NCBI GenBank assembly: GCA_018817515.1
Contig: JAHIUD010000028.1
Coordinates: forward strand, 1-38,237
DNA: 38,237 bases
Source of the DNA: Pseudomonadota bacterium
Lineage (GTDB): Bacteria; Desulfobacterota; Desulfovibrionia; Desulfovibrionales; Desulfovibrionaceae
Direction of reading: 5' to 3'
Positions within the stretch are counted from its first letter, which is position 1, and the number at the start of each line of letters is the position of its first letter. Position numbers and translations under genes: made by a program. Below are positions 31,622-38,237 of the stretch, piece after piece. Below the pieces are notes generated by a model. It was not told the DNA's origin. It saw only the letters and a list, made by a program, of their open reading frames with translations, and did no database searches.

Positions 31622-32953
31622 TCAGAACCCGTGGCGCTGGTACTCGCGGTCGCGGCGGTTGATGAACTGGGCGTACCGGTAGCCCTCCTTGACCTGGGCC
31701 TCCTCGTAGATGCTGTAGCCCAGGCTGCGGCAAGCGTCGCAGGCGCCGAGCGGAATCTCGATCCCTAAGCAGGCCGGATTCTTGGTGGTGCGGCTGACGA
31801 CCTTCAAAAGCCCCCGGCAGGACCCGCACAGGAACAGCTCCTCGGTCTGGGCCTCGGTGATGTCATCGGTGTCGTAGTAGATGTCTTTGTGGCGCACGAA
31901 CCAGTCGCCGCTGTTTTGAGGCACGATGAACCCGTCTGTGGCTTCCTTGGGCGGGTGGAAGTAAACGTCGGGGATGGTGTCGCACAGCCGCTCGATGTAG
32001 TCGGCCAAGTCTGGCCGCTGGCGGTGCTTCACGGCGTCATAGGCGGGCTCTCGCACGCCGGAGTAGTCCAGCCCGGCCAGCGACAGGGCGATGGCCAGGT
32101 TGACGTAGGGCAGCGCGCCCTGGATGGCGTAGCCGCCCTCAAGCACGGCCAGATCGGGCTTAAGCAGCTCGGTCATGCGCGCGTAGCCCTGGGCGGTCAG
32201 GTTCATGTTGGTGATGGGGTCGGTGAAGTGGTTGTCCTGCCCGGCGGAGTTGACCACGAGCTCCGGCGCAAAGTCCTTCAGGATGGGCAGCACGATGCGC
32301 TCCATGACCATGAGGTAGCCTTCGTCGCCGGTGCCGGGGGGCAGGGGGATGTTGATGGTGCGGCCCAGCGCCCCTGGCCCGCCGCAGTCCTTGGGGAAGC
32401 CCGAACCGGGATACAGCGTGCGGCCGTCCTGGTGCAGCGAGATGAACAAGACGTCCGGGTCGTGCCAGTAGATGTCCTGGGTGCCGTCGCCGTGGTGGCA
32501 GTCGGTGTCGACCACGGCGATCTTCTTTACGCCGTGCTTCTCGCGCAGGTGCTCGATCATCACCGCTTCGATGTTGATGTTGCAGAACCCGCGCGAGCCC
32601 TGCACCACCTTCATGGCGTGGTGGCCGGGCGGGCGCACCAGGGCAAAGGCGCGCTTGTGGCGTCCGGTCATGACCAGGTCGGCGGCGGTGATGGTGCCGC
32701 CTGCGGCCACCATGTGCGAGCGCGTGGCCACGGCCTCCACCTCGGGGAAGCAGAAGTGCGCGCGCTCCACGTCCTCGCGGGTGGCCACGCCGGGCTTGTG
32801 CTCGTCCACGCCCTCGATGTCGAACAGGCCCTCTTCCTTGAGCTGGTCCTGGGTGTAGAGCAGGCGCTCCTCGCGCTCCGGGTGCGTGGGCGAGATGCTC
32901 CAGTCAAAGGCCGGAAAGAGGATGATCCCCAGGCTGTTCTTCGCTCCGTGCAT
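31622..32953 (-). CDS. Histone deacetylase-superfamily amidohydrolase with C-terminal Cys tail
   Basis: 443 aa. The deacetylase core (about 10-335) has RPPGHHA (107-113), the zinc site [13 protein letters not shown] (147-159, ligands Asp149 or Asp151 and His153), [11 protein letters not shown] for the third ligand, and LEGGYA. Bacterial members deacetylate acetylpolyamines, acetoin-pathway proteins or other N-acetyl substrates. The last 95 residues are an extension with CGSC and CDAC about 35 residues apart, a zinc-ribbon-like pattern not found in ordinary AcuC/APAH proteins. The ATG at 32953 is three bases after the hydantoinase stop and its GGGAGGGG lies within that gene, so the two are coupled. 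Confidence 0.87.
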   Translation of the reverse strand: MHGAKNSLGIILFPAFDWSISPTHPEREERLLYTQDQLKEEGLFDIEGVDEHKPGVATREDVERAHFCFPEVEAVATRSHMVAAGGTITAADLVMTGRHKRAFALVRPPGHHAMKVVQGSRGFCNINIEAVMIEHLREKHGVKKIAVVDTDCHHGDGTQDIYWHDPDVLFISLHQDGRTLYPGSGFPKDCGGPGALGRTINIPLPPGTGDEGYLMVMERIVLPILKDFAPELVVNSAGQDNHFTDPITNMNLTAQGYARMTELLKPDLAVLEGGYAIQGALPYVNLAIALSLAGLDYSGVREPAYDAVKHRQRPDLADYIERLCDTIPDVYFHPPKEATDGFIVPQNSGDWFVRHKDIYYDTDDITEAQTEELFLCGSCRGLLKVVSRTTKNPACLGIEIPLGACDACRSLGYSIYEEAQVKEGYRYAQFINRRDREYQRHGF

Positions 32954-32956
32954 GGC

Positions 32957-34738
32957 TTATCCCCTCCCGCCCGTTTTGCCTGTGGCCTGGCCTGTCGCCT
33001 TCTCCAGGGATTCGCCAGGGGTCCGCCTGGCCGCCTGGCCCAGTGGCTGGCCGTTCAGAGTGAAGGCCACGCCGGGCTTGATCTGGCATTTGACGCGGAT
33101 GTTCCTGCCCGTGGTGCGGCCCTCGTTCACCATGTTGAAGCTGGAAGCGTGGGTCACCTGCGCGTTGTCACGGTCGGCGAACACGCCCATCTCGGAGAGA
33201 TGCGCCAGCATGTGGTTCATGGCGTCGCGCTCGGCGTCGGCCAGGCTGTATGTGCGCGGCACGTTTTCGCGGTGGCGCAGGGCCGGGATGAACATGACGC
33301 CCTTCTCGGTGTCGGCGAAGAGCTCCAGGCTGGCGGTGTTGCGCGTCAGCGCCGCGCCGATGGCGTTGGCCACGCCGAAATGCTCCGGCACCACGGTGAA
33401 CAGCTCGAAGCGCTGGCGCACGGCCTCCTTCATGGCCGCCGCCGGGCCGCCCATGAGGTACACGCGGCCAGGGGCCACGCGTCGGCCCTCCAGAAGCTCG
33501 TGGATGGTGTACACGGGCTTGTCGTTGATTTCAGCGAGCAACTCCTGCGTGCTGGCGTAGATGGCCTCCGCCGCCGCCGCCACGGCTTGCCCGGCCAGCA
33601 TGTCCGGCTGGATGGAGTGCCGGGCCGCGAACTCGGCCATGCCCAGGCGCGAGGCCTCGACATTGCCATGGGCGCAGGCCCCGGTGACGTTCAGCGCGTC
33701 GATCAAGGTGGGGCGCGAATTCACGGGCAGGCCAGCCCCGGCGGGAATGGAGTCGGCCAGGGAGGGTCCCAGGCGGTTTGGCCCCACGCGCACGGCTTCG
33801 CCCAGCACGTTGATGGCCGAGTCGCCGCCGATGCCGATGGAGCGTACCTTGAGCGCGCGCACCAGCGTCGGGTGGCTGCCGATGTTGATGCCGTCGTTCT
33901 CCACCAGCGGCTGGCCGTCCACGAACACCGCGATGTCCGTCGTGGTGCCGCCGATGTCCAGGATCACCGAGTCGCGCGTGATGTCGCACAGGGCGATGAT
34001 GCCCATGACGCTGGCCGCCGGGCCGGAAAAGATGCTCTGCACGGGCATGCGCCGCGCCTGGGCCAGCGGGAAGGTGCCGCCATCGGCCTTGAGCGTGTTC
34101 ACGCGCACGTGGCCCAGGCCCAGCTCGGCCAGGCTCTTCTCCACGGCGTCGGCAAAAGCATTGAAAACCCGCCAGACCGCGCAGTTGAAGTAGGCCGTGG
34201 CCAGCCGCCGGGGAAAGTTCAGCCGCCCGCCCAGCTCATGGCCCAGGGTAACGTAGTCGGAATCCACACCCAACAATTGGCGCAGGGTATTCTCGTGCAG
34301 GGGATTGCGCGTGCTGAACTTGCCCACGCAGCCGAACACGCGCACGCCGCTGGCGCGGCACGACGCGATGGCGGCCTTGGCCTGGTCCTCGTCCAGACGG
34401 TCGGTCTCGGTGCCGCGATGGTCGGTGGCCCCGGAAAGCACATGGTAGTCGCGGCAGAGCATATACTCGTCCGCGCTGATGCCAGGCCCAGGGATGACCA
34501 GCATGCCCACGTCCTCGGTGGTGCCCTGGACAATGGCGTTGGTGGAAAGCGTGGTGGAGAGGTTCAGCTGGCGCACAACCTCTGGCTTCACCGTCTCAAG
34601 AATGCTGACCAGCGCCTGGTTCACCGAGGCCAGCAGGTCCGTCTGGTCGGTCTTGACCTTCACCTGGGCCTTGATCCCCGTCTCATCCAGCGCCACGGCG
34701 TCCGTGTGCGTGCCGCCGACATCAATGCCGAGATACAT
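32957..34738 (-). CDS. Hydantoinase/oxoprolinase family protein (HyuA-like)
   Basis: 593 aa, a typical length for an N-methylhydantoinase A/acetone carboxylase beta-type subunit. It starts with the actin-like ATPase motif YLGIDVGGTHTDAVALDE (phosphate 1). SGPAASVMGIIAL and ILDIGGTTTDIAVFVDGQP (phosphate 2) lie at about 240-275, and VYLMGGPAAA near 435. These enzymes use ATP to open cyclic amides or activate carbonyls. The partner HyuB subunit is not next to it. The C-terminal 30 residues (GQPLGQAARR, ATGQATGKTGG) are repetitive. The start ATG 34738 has GAGGGGG upstream. It is the first gene of the operon with the HDAC-family protein. Confidence 0.88.
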   Translation of the reverse strand: MYLGIDVGGTHTDAVALDETGIKAQVKVKTDQTDLLASVNQALVSILETVKPEVVRQLNLSTTLSTNAIVQGTTEDVGMLVIPGPGISADEYMLCRDYHVLSGATDHRGTETDRLDEDQAKAAIASCRASGVRVFGCVGKFSTRNPLHENTLRQLLGVDSDYVTLGHELGGRLNFPRRLATAYFNCAVWRVFNAFADAVEKSLAELGLGHVRVNTLKADGGTFPLAQARRMPVQSIFSGPAASVMGIIALCDITRDSVILDIGGTTTDIAVFVDGQPLVENDGINIGSHPTLVRALKVRSIGIGGDSAINVLGEAVRVGPNRLGPSLADSIPAGAGLPVNSRPTLIDALNVTGACAHGNVEASRLGMAEFAARHSIQPDMLAGQAVAAAAEAIYASTQELLAEINDKPVYTIHELLEGRRVAPGRVYLMGGPAAAMKEAVRQRFELFTVVPEHFGVANAIGAALTRNTASLELFADTEKGVMFIPALRHRENVPRTYSLADAERDAMNHMLAHLSEMGVFADRDNAQVTHASSFNMVNEGRTTGRNIRVKCQIKPGVAFTLNGQPLGQAARRTPGESLEKATGQATGKTGGRG

Positions 34739-34925
34739 GGGCAGCGCCCCCCCTCGTTTTTCGTCTTCTCTCGTCCTCTGTCGTCCCCCGACAGACCCCC
34801 TGCGGTCCGAATCCCATTAGCTAGCACCGCCCGGCAGCGTGCGTAAAGGGCTCGGACGCAAGCACTTCGGCGGGCGGTCGGTGAGCATCGGTGGATGGTC
34901 GAAAGGGGGCTGGTGGGATGGGAAT

Positions 34926-35417
34926 TTACTCGTCCCGTTTTTGAATTATCAGCTTAAGCCGTATGAATTTTATACCAAAGTCAAGCGGTGCAAGCAACGA
35001 CACAAAGATAGCCCACATTGATGATGAAACGCTGAAGCACATCACAAAAAAACTAACAGCTCTCCACAACATCATATTACTAAAAAAAGTATAATGTCGG
35101 GCGACACTCGACAGAATCGGATACAGAATTGAGATGAAAAGCAAAAAGAATAACAAGAAAAGAGAGATAACTAGCCTTTCTAGAATCCGCAATGCACGTT
35201 CAGCAAAGGCAACGCCGAAGGCGTTGCCTAATGCTGTTGGGACAAGAACCGCACACCAAGCCCCATTGACAGCGATAATCGCTATAACGCTTTGTCTAAT
35301 AATCTCAAAAACCTTGATCTGCTCTGTAACCGGCAACAACTTACCCCACTGCAGAGCACACGCAGCTGAGGCAAAAATGGCTAACCCCAAGAATATTAAA
35401 TGCGGACGTAGATTCAT
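34926..35417 (-). CDS. Four-helix membrane protein of an AT-rich two-gene module
   Basis: 163 aa, AT-rich codons quite unlike the neighbours. Four hydrophobic segments (about 6-22, 38-60, 82-104, 118-145) predict an integral membrane protein with a basic C-terminus (FIRLKLIIQKRD). No family recognised. Its ATG (35417) overlaps the stop of the upstream unknown gene by four bases (ATGA), so the pair is translated together. A soluble-plus-membrane gene pair in a foreign-looking island recalls abortive-infection or toxin/effector modules, but that is only an analogy. Confidence 0.7.
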   Translation of the reverse strand: MNLRPHLIFLGLAIFASAACALQWGKLLPVTEQIKVFEIIRQSVIAIIAVNGAWCAVLVPTALGNAFGVAFAERALRILERLVISLFLLFFLLFISILYPILSSVARHYTFFSNMMLWRAVSFFVMCFSVSSSMWAIFVSLLAPLDFGIKFIRLKLIIQKRDE

Positions 35418-36397
35418 CTGGTATCAGAACCTAGTGCAATTTCACATGCGCGCAACAAGGAGCCTGCAGTATACACAGTAACGGCTCCGCCCCTGGTTTC
35501 AATATTAACATTAATCTCGCGGCGATCAATGATTTTGCTGAGCCAATACGTTTGGCTGCCACCTTTATAAACAACACCAAGCTCACCTTCTTGATTCTCA
35601 ACCGAGAGAACATGATCAACCATCGCGGCGAACTCTGATTCGGAAGGACAATACTTTAGTTCTGTTTTAAACTCAAGGTCACGAGGCAGAGAGTTCGGGT
35701 CACCAACGCCAGCAAATCGCATAAATTTTTGCCAGAGGTCTTCTGTGACAGCATATTGACGCCTCAGACAGTCACGATAAATTACTTTAACAACCTTTGG
35801 CCGTGTACCGAGAAACATAGCCCTAGTTATATCTTTCAATTTCCTATGCATTTTGAAGCGTGGACGATAGCCTGGCCTAAGTTCACCAACATTACTATCA
35901 AAATATTGTACGCGCTCCTTATTGCCAACACTGATTTTACGTCTAGCAGGCGAAAAGTGCTTCATAAATGAATGAATGTATTTAGACATCCCGGCGGTAC
36001 CAGAAAAAGAACCTTCCGTTCGGATTGTCGCAACGAAGTTGTTTGATGGAGAGATCCAAAAGTATGTTGGGACGCCGGGTATAACCCCATCCTCAACATT
36101 CGCAACCTCCAGCGGAGCGCCGCCCACTGGATCCGTCGCCCTGATTCCCGCTATCTTCGAAGAACCAGTTATTGTTTCGTTCCAAAGGACAAGAACATAG
36201 TTGCCAGTTACTGCATTGTGGGCCATCTCATAACAATAGACCGCGTGATCATTAGAATCTTCAGCACATTGGAATGTCGCAGTTTCAGAGAAATTTAACC
36301 GCCCGGCTACCCACTGTGCTAATTGGTCAAAAACTTGTTCCGATCCAGAGAAACTGTCCCCCCCCCCTCGCATAATACCCACACTCACCAATATCAT
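35414..36397 (-). CDS. Unknown soluble protein of the AT-rich module; 5' end frameshifted at a poly-G tract
   Basis: The body of the frame (from about 36357 to the stop at 35414, roughly 315 aa) is a soluble, mixed alpha/beta protein without a recognisable family; segments such as YEMAHNAVTGNYVLVLWNE, FWISPSNNFVATI and GYRPRFKMHRK are visible. As read, the frame can start at GTG 36415, ATG 36397 or ATG 36373, none with a ribosome site. A better start, ATG 36434 (or 36446), lies just behind a good promoter and gives the plausible N-terminus MPLLSVSAAVVLYDIGEC. However, it is one base out of frame across ten G (plus strand 36358-36367) and stops after 33 codons. With nine or twelve G it would join the body, giving 339 aa at nine. 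The coordinates given use the in-frame ATG 36397. Confidence 0.6.
   Translation of the reverse strand: MILVSVGIMRGGGDSFSGSEQVFDQLAQWVAGRLNFSETATFQCAEDSNDHAVYCYEMAHNAVTGNYVLVLWNETITGSSKIAGIRATDPVGGAPLEVANVEDGVIPGVPTYFWISPSNNFVATIRTEGSFSGTAGMSKYIHSFMKHFSPARRKISVGNKERVQYFDSNVGELRPGYRPRFKMHRKLKDITRAMFLGTRPKVVKVIYRDCLRRQYAVTEDLWQKFMRFAGVGDPNSLPRDLEFKTELKYCPSESEFAAMVDHVLSVENQEGELGVVYKGGSQTYWLSKIIDRREINVNIETRGGAVTVYTAGSLLRACEIALGSDTR
36358..36367 (-). repeat. Homopolymer of ten G at the 5' end of the AT-rich module
   Basis: Ten consecutive C on the plus strand (G on the coding strand), by far the longest homopolymer in the window and in a region that is otherwise AT-rich. Such tracts slip during replication. 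Its position between the likely start codon and the body of the gene fits a phase-variation switch. Confidence 0.9.
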
Positions 36398-36457
36398 ATA
36401 ATACAACGGCGGCACTCACGCTAAGTAAAGGCATACCCACCCCCATGTTTACGAGAA

Positions 36458-36486
36458 GCTATATAATGTGCCCGTTGTCCTGTCAA
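36458..36486 (-). promoter_or_regulatory. Promoter of the AT-rich two-gene module
   Basis: Minus strand perfect TTGACA (36486-36481), 17-base spacer, TATAGC (36463-36458, 4/6). Predicted start near 36451, so ATG 36434 would have a 17-base leader; the GGGGGTGGG stretch within it may serve as ribosome site. This placement favours ATG 36434 over the downstream in-frame starts. Confidence 0.7.
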
Positions 36487-36629
36487 TATTTGTTTCAACT
36501 TAGCAGATATATTATGTGATTGCCCCATGCTTTCAAGCGTTGCGCTTCGAGGCAACATGACAATTTGCTACATCGCCCGGCCTGGCCAGCCGGGACAGCC
36601 AGAGCGGACAGACTCGAGTGCTTCAGGGC

Positions 36630-37352
36630 TCAGTTCTTCAGGTCCGCCTCGGGCGCGGGTGCTGGTGCGGGCGGCGGTGCCGGGAGTTCCTGGCGGATGA
36701 TCTCCACAGGCTGGGCGCCTGCGGGTGCGGGCGCAGGGGCAGGCGCGACGGCTGCGGGCGCGGTGGTGGCGGCAGGAGCCACGGCGGAAGGGGCAACGGC
36801 GGTGGAAGGCGGCGCTCCTGGGCGGCGGGCCTTGAACGCGGCCACGGTCTGTTCCTTGTCGGCCACGCGGTTTTTGAGGTCGCGCACGAACACGTCGGTC
36901 TGGTCGAGCTTGGCCTTGAGCTGGATGCGTTCGGTTTCGTTCTTGACGCTGTCTTCGCGCAGTTCGGCCATGAGCTTCAGGTTGTCTTCCTTTTTGCCCA
37001 GGTTGGCGGCCTCCACGGCGTTTATGCGCGCGGTGTCCAGCGCCAGTTCGGCTCCGGTGGCCTGGGTCTTGGCCAGCTTGGTGGCGATGGAGGCGTAATC
37101 GTTCTGGTTGTCGGCCAGTTCTTCCTTAAGCTTGGCCAGGGCCACTTCCTCGTTGGCCACGGCGAAGTCGAAGTCGGCCTTGTCGATGGCTGTGCGTTTG
37201 TCTCTGGGCACCTGGGCCACGAGTTCCTTGTCCACGCGCGAGCCGAACAGGCCGCCCAGGCTGAAGGCCTGGCCCGGTGCCGGGGCGAGGAGCAGGCTTG
37301 CGGCGAGGCCGGTGATGAGCGCTGCGGCGAGGAGATACTGGGTCGGGCGCAT
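36630..37352 (-). CDS. Secreted coiled-coil protein with Pro-Ala-rich tail
   Basis: 240 aa from ATG 37352 (TGGAGG six bases upstream), which discards the frame open to 37535. Signal peptide 1-29 (PGQAF). Residues 40-175 are almost entirely helical with heptad-like Leu/Ala and many charges (FAVANEEVALAKLKEEL, LKLMAELREDSVKNE), a coiled coil. From about 178 the chain is Pro/Ala-rich (VAPAPAPAPAG, PAPPPAPAPAPEAD), encoded by simple repeats at 36650-36800, a form often seen in periplasmic spanning or cell-wall-facing tails. No family recognised. A weak promoter (TTGCAA/TAACTT, 37416-37388) may serve it. Single-gene unit. Confidence 0.75.
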   Translation of the reverse strand: MRPTQYLLAAALITGLAASLLLAPAPGQAFSLGGLFGSRVDKELVAQVPRDKRTAIDKADFDFAVANEEVALAKLKEELADNQNDYASIATKLAKTQATGAELALDTARINAVEAANLGKKEDNLKLMAELREDSVKNETERIQLKAKLDQTDVFVRDLKNRVADKEQTVAAFKARRPGAPPSTAVAPSAVAPAATTAPAAVAPAPAPAPAGAQPVEIIRQELPAPPPAPAPAPEADLKN

Positions 37353-37546
37353 AGGTGCCTCCAGGATGGTTGGTTCGTGATGCTCGCAAGTTAGCGCAAA
37401 GCGGCGGGGGTTGCAACGTTGCCTGGGCAATGGCCTGCCAGCGGCGGCCTTGCGCTGTGCAGAAGCACAGGCTACGCAGGGGGTTGACGCTTGGCGTTGA
37501 TTGCCCCGAAGAATCGTTTGGATCAAAGAACGCAAGGAGAAGCCTC

Positions 37547-37939
37547 ATGGCATGTTCGCACTGCGAGGAGCATGCTCCGGTCGGCGCAACGGGCCATGAC
37601 CGCGCATTGCCGTTTCTGGACAGGCGAAACCTGAAAACCCTGCTGCTTTGCCCGCAGGGCCGCCTGAACCGGGCCAGGTACTGGGCCGCTTTCGGGCTGC
37701 TGCTGGCCGGGGGCTTGGTGGCGGCCATGATTCTGCCCGCGCTGGGCCTGCTGTTCTGGTTCTGCGCGCTCTACCCGCACGTGGTCATCGGCATCAAGCG
37801 CCTGCACGACCTGGACAAGACCGGGCACTGGATGTGGCTTACCCTGGTGCCGCTGTTTAACCTCTACGTCGCCTTTTTGATCCTGTGCGTCCCCGGCACC
37901 AAGGGCGCGAACGTCTATGGCGAGGACCCGCTCTTGTAG
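37547..37939 (+). CDS. DUF805 family small membrane protein
   Basis: 130 aa. ATG 37547 has AAGGAG eight bases upstream. The first 25 residues are a hydrophilic stretch with CSHC and several His. The DUF805 region follows (about 30-125): GRLNRARYWAAF at the start, membrane helices at about 44-62, 65-85 and 98-115, the family signature IGIKRLHDLDKTGHWMW and GTKGANVYGEDPL near the end. The function of the family is unknown. It is read towards the convergent glnD and ends at a terminator. Confidence 0.85.
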   Translation: MACSHCEEHAPVGATGHDRALPFLDRRNLKTLLLCPQGRLNRARYWAAFGLLLAGGLVAAMILPALGLLFWFCALYPHVVIGIKRLHDLDKTGHWMWLTLVPLFNLYVAFLILCVPGTKGANVYGEDPLL

Positions 37940-37970
37940 CGGCTGCGCTGGCGCGGAATGATGCGGGGGG

Positions 37971-38000
37971 AGGGAGCGGTGCCGCTCCCTTTTCATTTTG
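37971..38000 (+). terminator. Terminator of the DUF805 gene
   Basis: AGGGAGCG (37971-37978) and CGCTCCCT (37983-37990) form an 8-bp stem with a GTGC loop, then TTTCATTTT. It overlaps the stop of convergent glnD. Confidence 0.75.
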
Positions 38001-38237
38001 CGGCGGCGAGCAGCGCCTTCTTGATCTCTTCGGCCTGGGCCGGGTCGGTGAGCCTCTGGCCGCCCTCGCTGCGTACGTAGAAGGAGTCGTGGATGCGCCC
38101 GGCAGAGGTCGCGATGCGCGCCAGGTGGATCTCCAGGTGCAGGGTGGCCAGGGCGCGCGCCAGGTCGTGCAGCAGGCCCAGGCGGTCGGGCGCGGCGATC
38201 TCGACCAGGGTGTAGAAGTCGCTGGCCTCGAAGTCCA
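37993..38237 (-). CDS. glnD: Bifunctional uridylyltransferase/uridylyl-removing enzyme GlnD, 3' part
   Basis: Only the last 80 or so residues are inside the window; stop TGA at 37995-37993. They form the second C-terminal ACT domain of GlnD: YTLVEIAAPDRLGLLHDLARALATL, then LEIHLARIATSAGRIHDSFYVRSEGGQ, a very characteristic match. GlnD senses glutamine through its ACT domains and uridylylates or deuridylylates the PII protein to set nitrogen assimilation. The nucleotidyltransferase and HD domains lie beyond the right edge. It converges on the DUF805 gene. Confidence 0.85.
   Translation of the reverse strand, partial: DFEASDFYTLVEIAAPDRLGLLHDLARALATLHLEIHLARIATSAGRIHDSFYVRSEGGQRLTDPAQAEEIKKALLAAAK

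Noticed and set aside
31889-34846. 985-codon plus-strand open frame
   Set aside because: Antisense to the HDAC-family and hydantoinase genes; composition is that of a GC-driven shadow.
34839-35021. 60-codon plus-strand frame at the island edge
   Set aside because: GTG start without ribosome site, antisense to the membrane protein gene, no recognisable sequence.
35729-36200. Two plus-strand frames inside the AT-rich island
   Set aside because: Antisense to the longer minus-strand frame that has a promoter and coupled downstream gene; no ribosome sites.
37426-37440. Sigma-54 site ahead of the Pro-Ala-tail protein gene
   Set aside because: Minus strand TGGCAGGCCATTGCC has GG and GC only 9 bases apart; sigma-54 needs 10.
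37353-37535. Longer N-terminus for the secreted coiled-coil protein
   Set aside because: The internal ATG 37352 has a strong ribosome site and begins a signal peptide; the extension is Arg/Pro-rich shadow sequence.
1-38237. CRISPR arrays, rRNA genes, integrases or insertion-sequence transposases
   Set aside because: None seen; the short repeats present are tandem units in coding regions or intergenic palindromes.

Overview
High-GC chromosomal window from a sulfate-reducing bacterium, almost certainly Desulfovibrionales/Desulfovibrionaceae. The main evidence is a complete dsrMKJOP operon for the transmembrane complex that links the quinone pool to the cytoplasmic sulfite-reduction machinery. 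A flavoredoxin-like protein, a YedF-type protein and several ferredoxin/flavoprotein genes fit the same lineage. All calls rest on reading the sequence; no database search was possible.

Layout. 1-2926 (+): 3' end of an EtfA-like flavoprotein, an unknown secreted protein lying between two identical intrinsic terminators, yedF, and a flavoredoxin. 3204-4259 (-): rsgA. 4705-7500 (-): an operon of a DUF2318 protein, a MacB/FtsX-type permease and an ABC ATPase. It is preceded by a near-consensus sigma-54 promoter and interrupted by a 165-bp nested-palindrome element. 7931-13603 (+): an RsbRD-N-domain gene followed by dsrM, dsrK, dsrJ, dsrO and dsrP, with a candidate sigma-70 promoter, a Rex-like operator and a strong terminator. 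13836-15737 (+): a short Rhs protein with a phospholipase A2-like C-terminal toxin domain, a small membrane protein as probable immunity partner, and the decayed remains of a second Rhs tip. 15763-15966 (-): a 4-oxalocrotonate tautomerase-like protein, divergent from hisS-aspS-def-fmt-DUF116 (16067-21602, +). 21783-22220: a lone PAS protein. 22320-22487 (-): tRNA-Asp and tRNA-Val. 22632-25117 (-): aminotransferase plus MacB-like permease. 25275-26764 (+): thiM-thiE. 26801-29526 (+): a large Cys-rich secreted protein and a two-lobed GNAT. 29652-34738 (-): DUF362-ferredoxin protein, a sigma-54-preceded periplasmic protein, an HDAC-family protein and a hydantoinase/oxoprolinase-family protein. 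About 34900-36540 (-): an AT-rich island with two unknown genes. 36630-38237: a secreted coiled-coil protein (-), a DUF805 membrane protein (+) and the 3' end of glnD (-).

Most noteworthy is the AT-rich island. Its first gene has a run of ten G residues at its 5' end. The best-supported start, just downstream of a good promoter, is out of frame with the body of the gene by one base, so the locus looks like a phase-variable two-gene module read in its OFF state. Other leads are the Rhs-PLA2 toxin/immunity pair next to the dsr operon, two independent sigma-54 promoters, a reduced DUF2318/ABC module without the usual FTR1/P19 partners, and an HDAC-like enzyme with a C-terminal zinc-ribbon-like tail in an operon with a hydantoinase-family gene.
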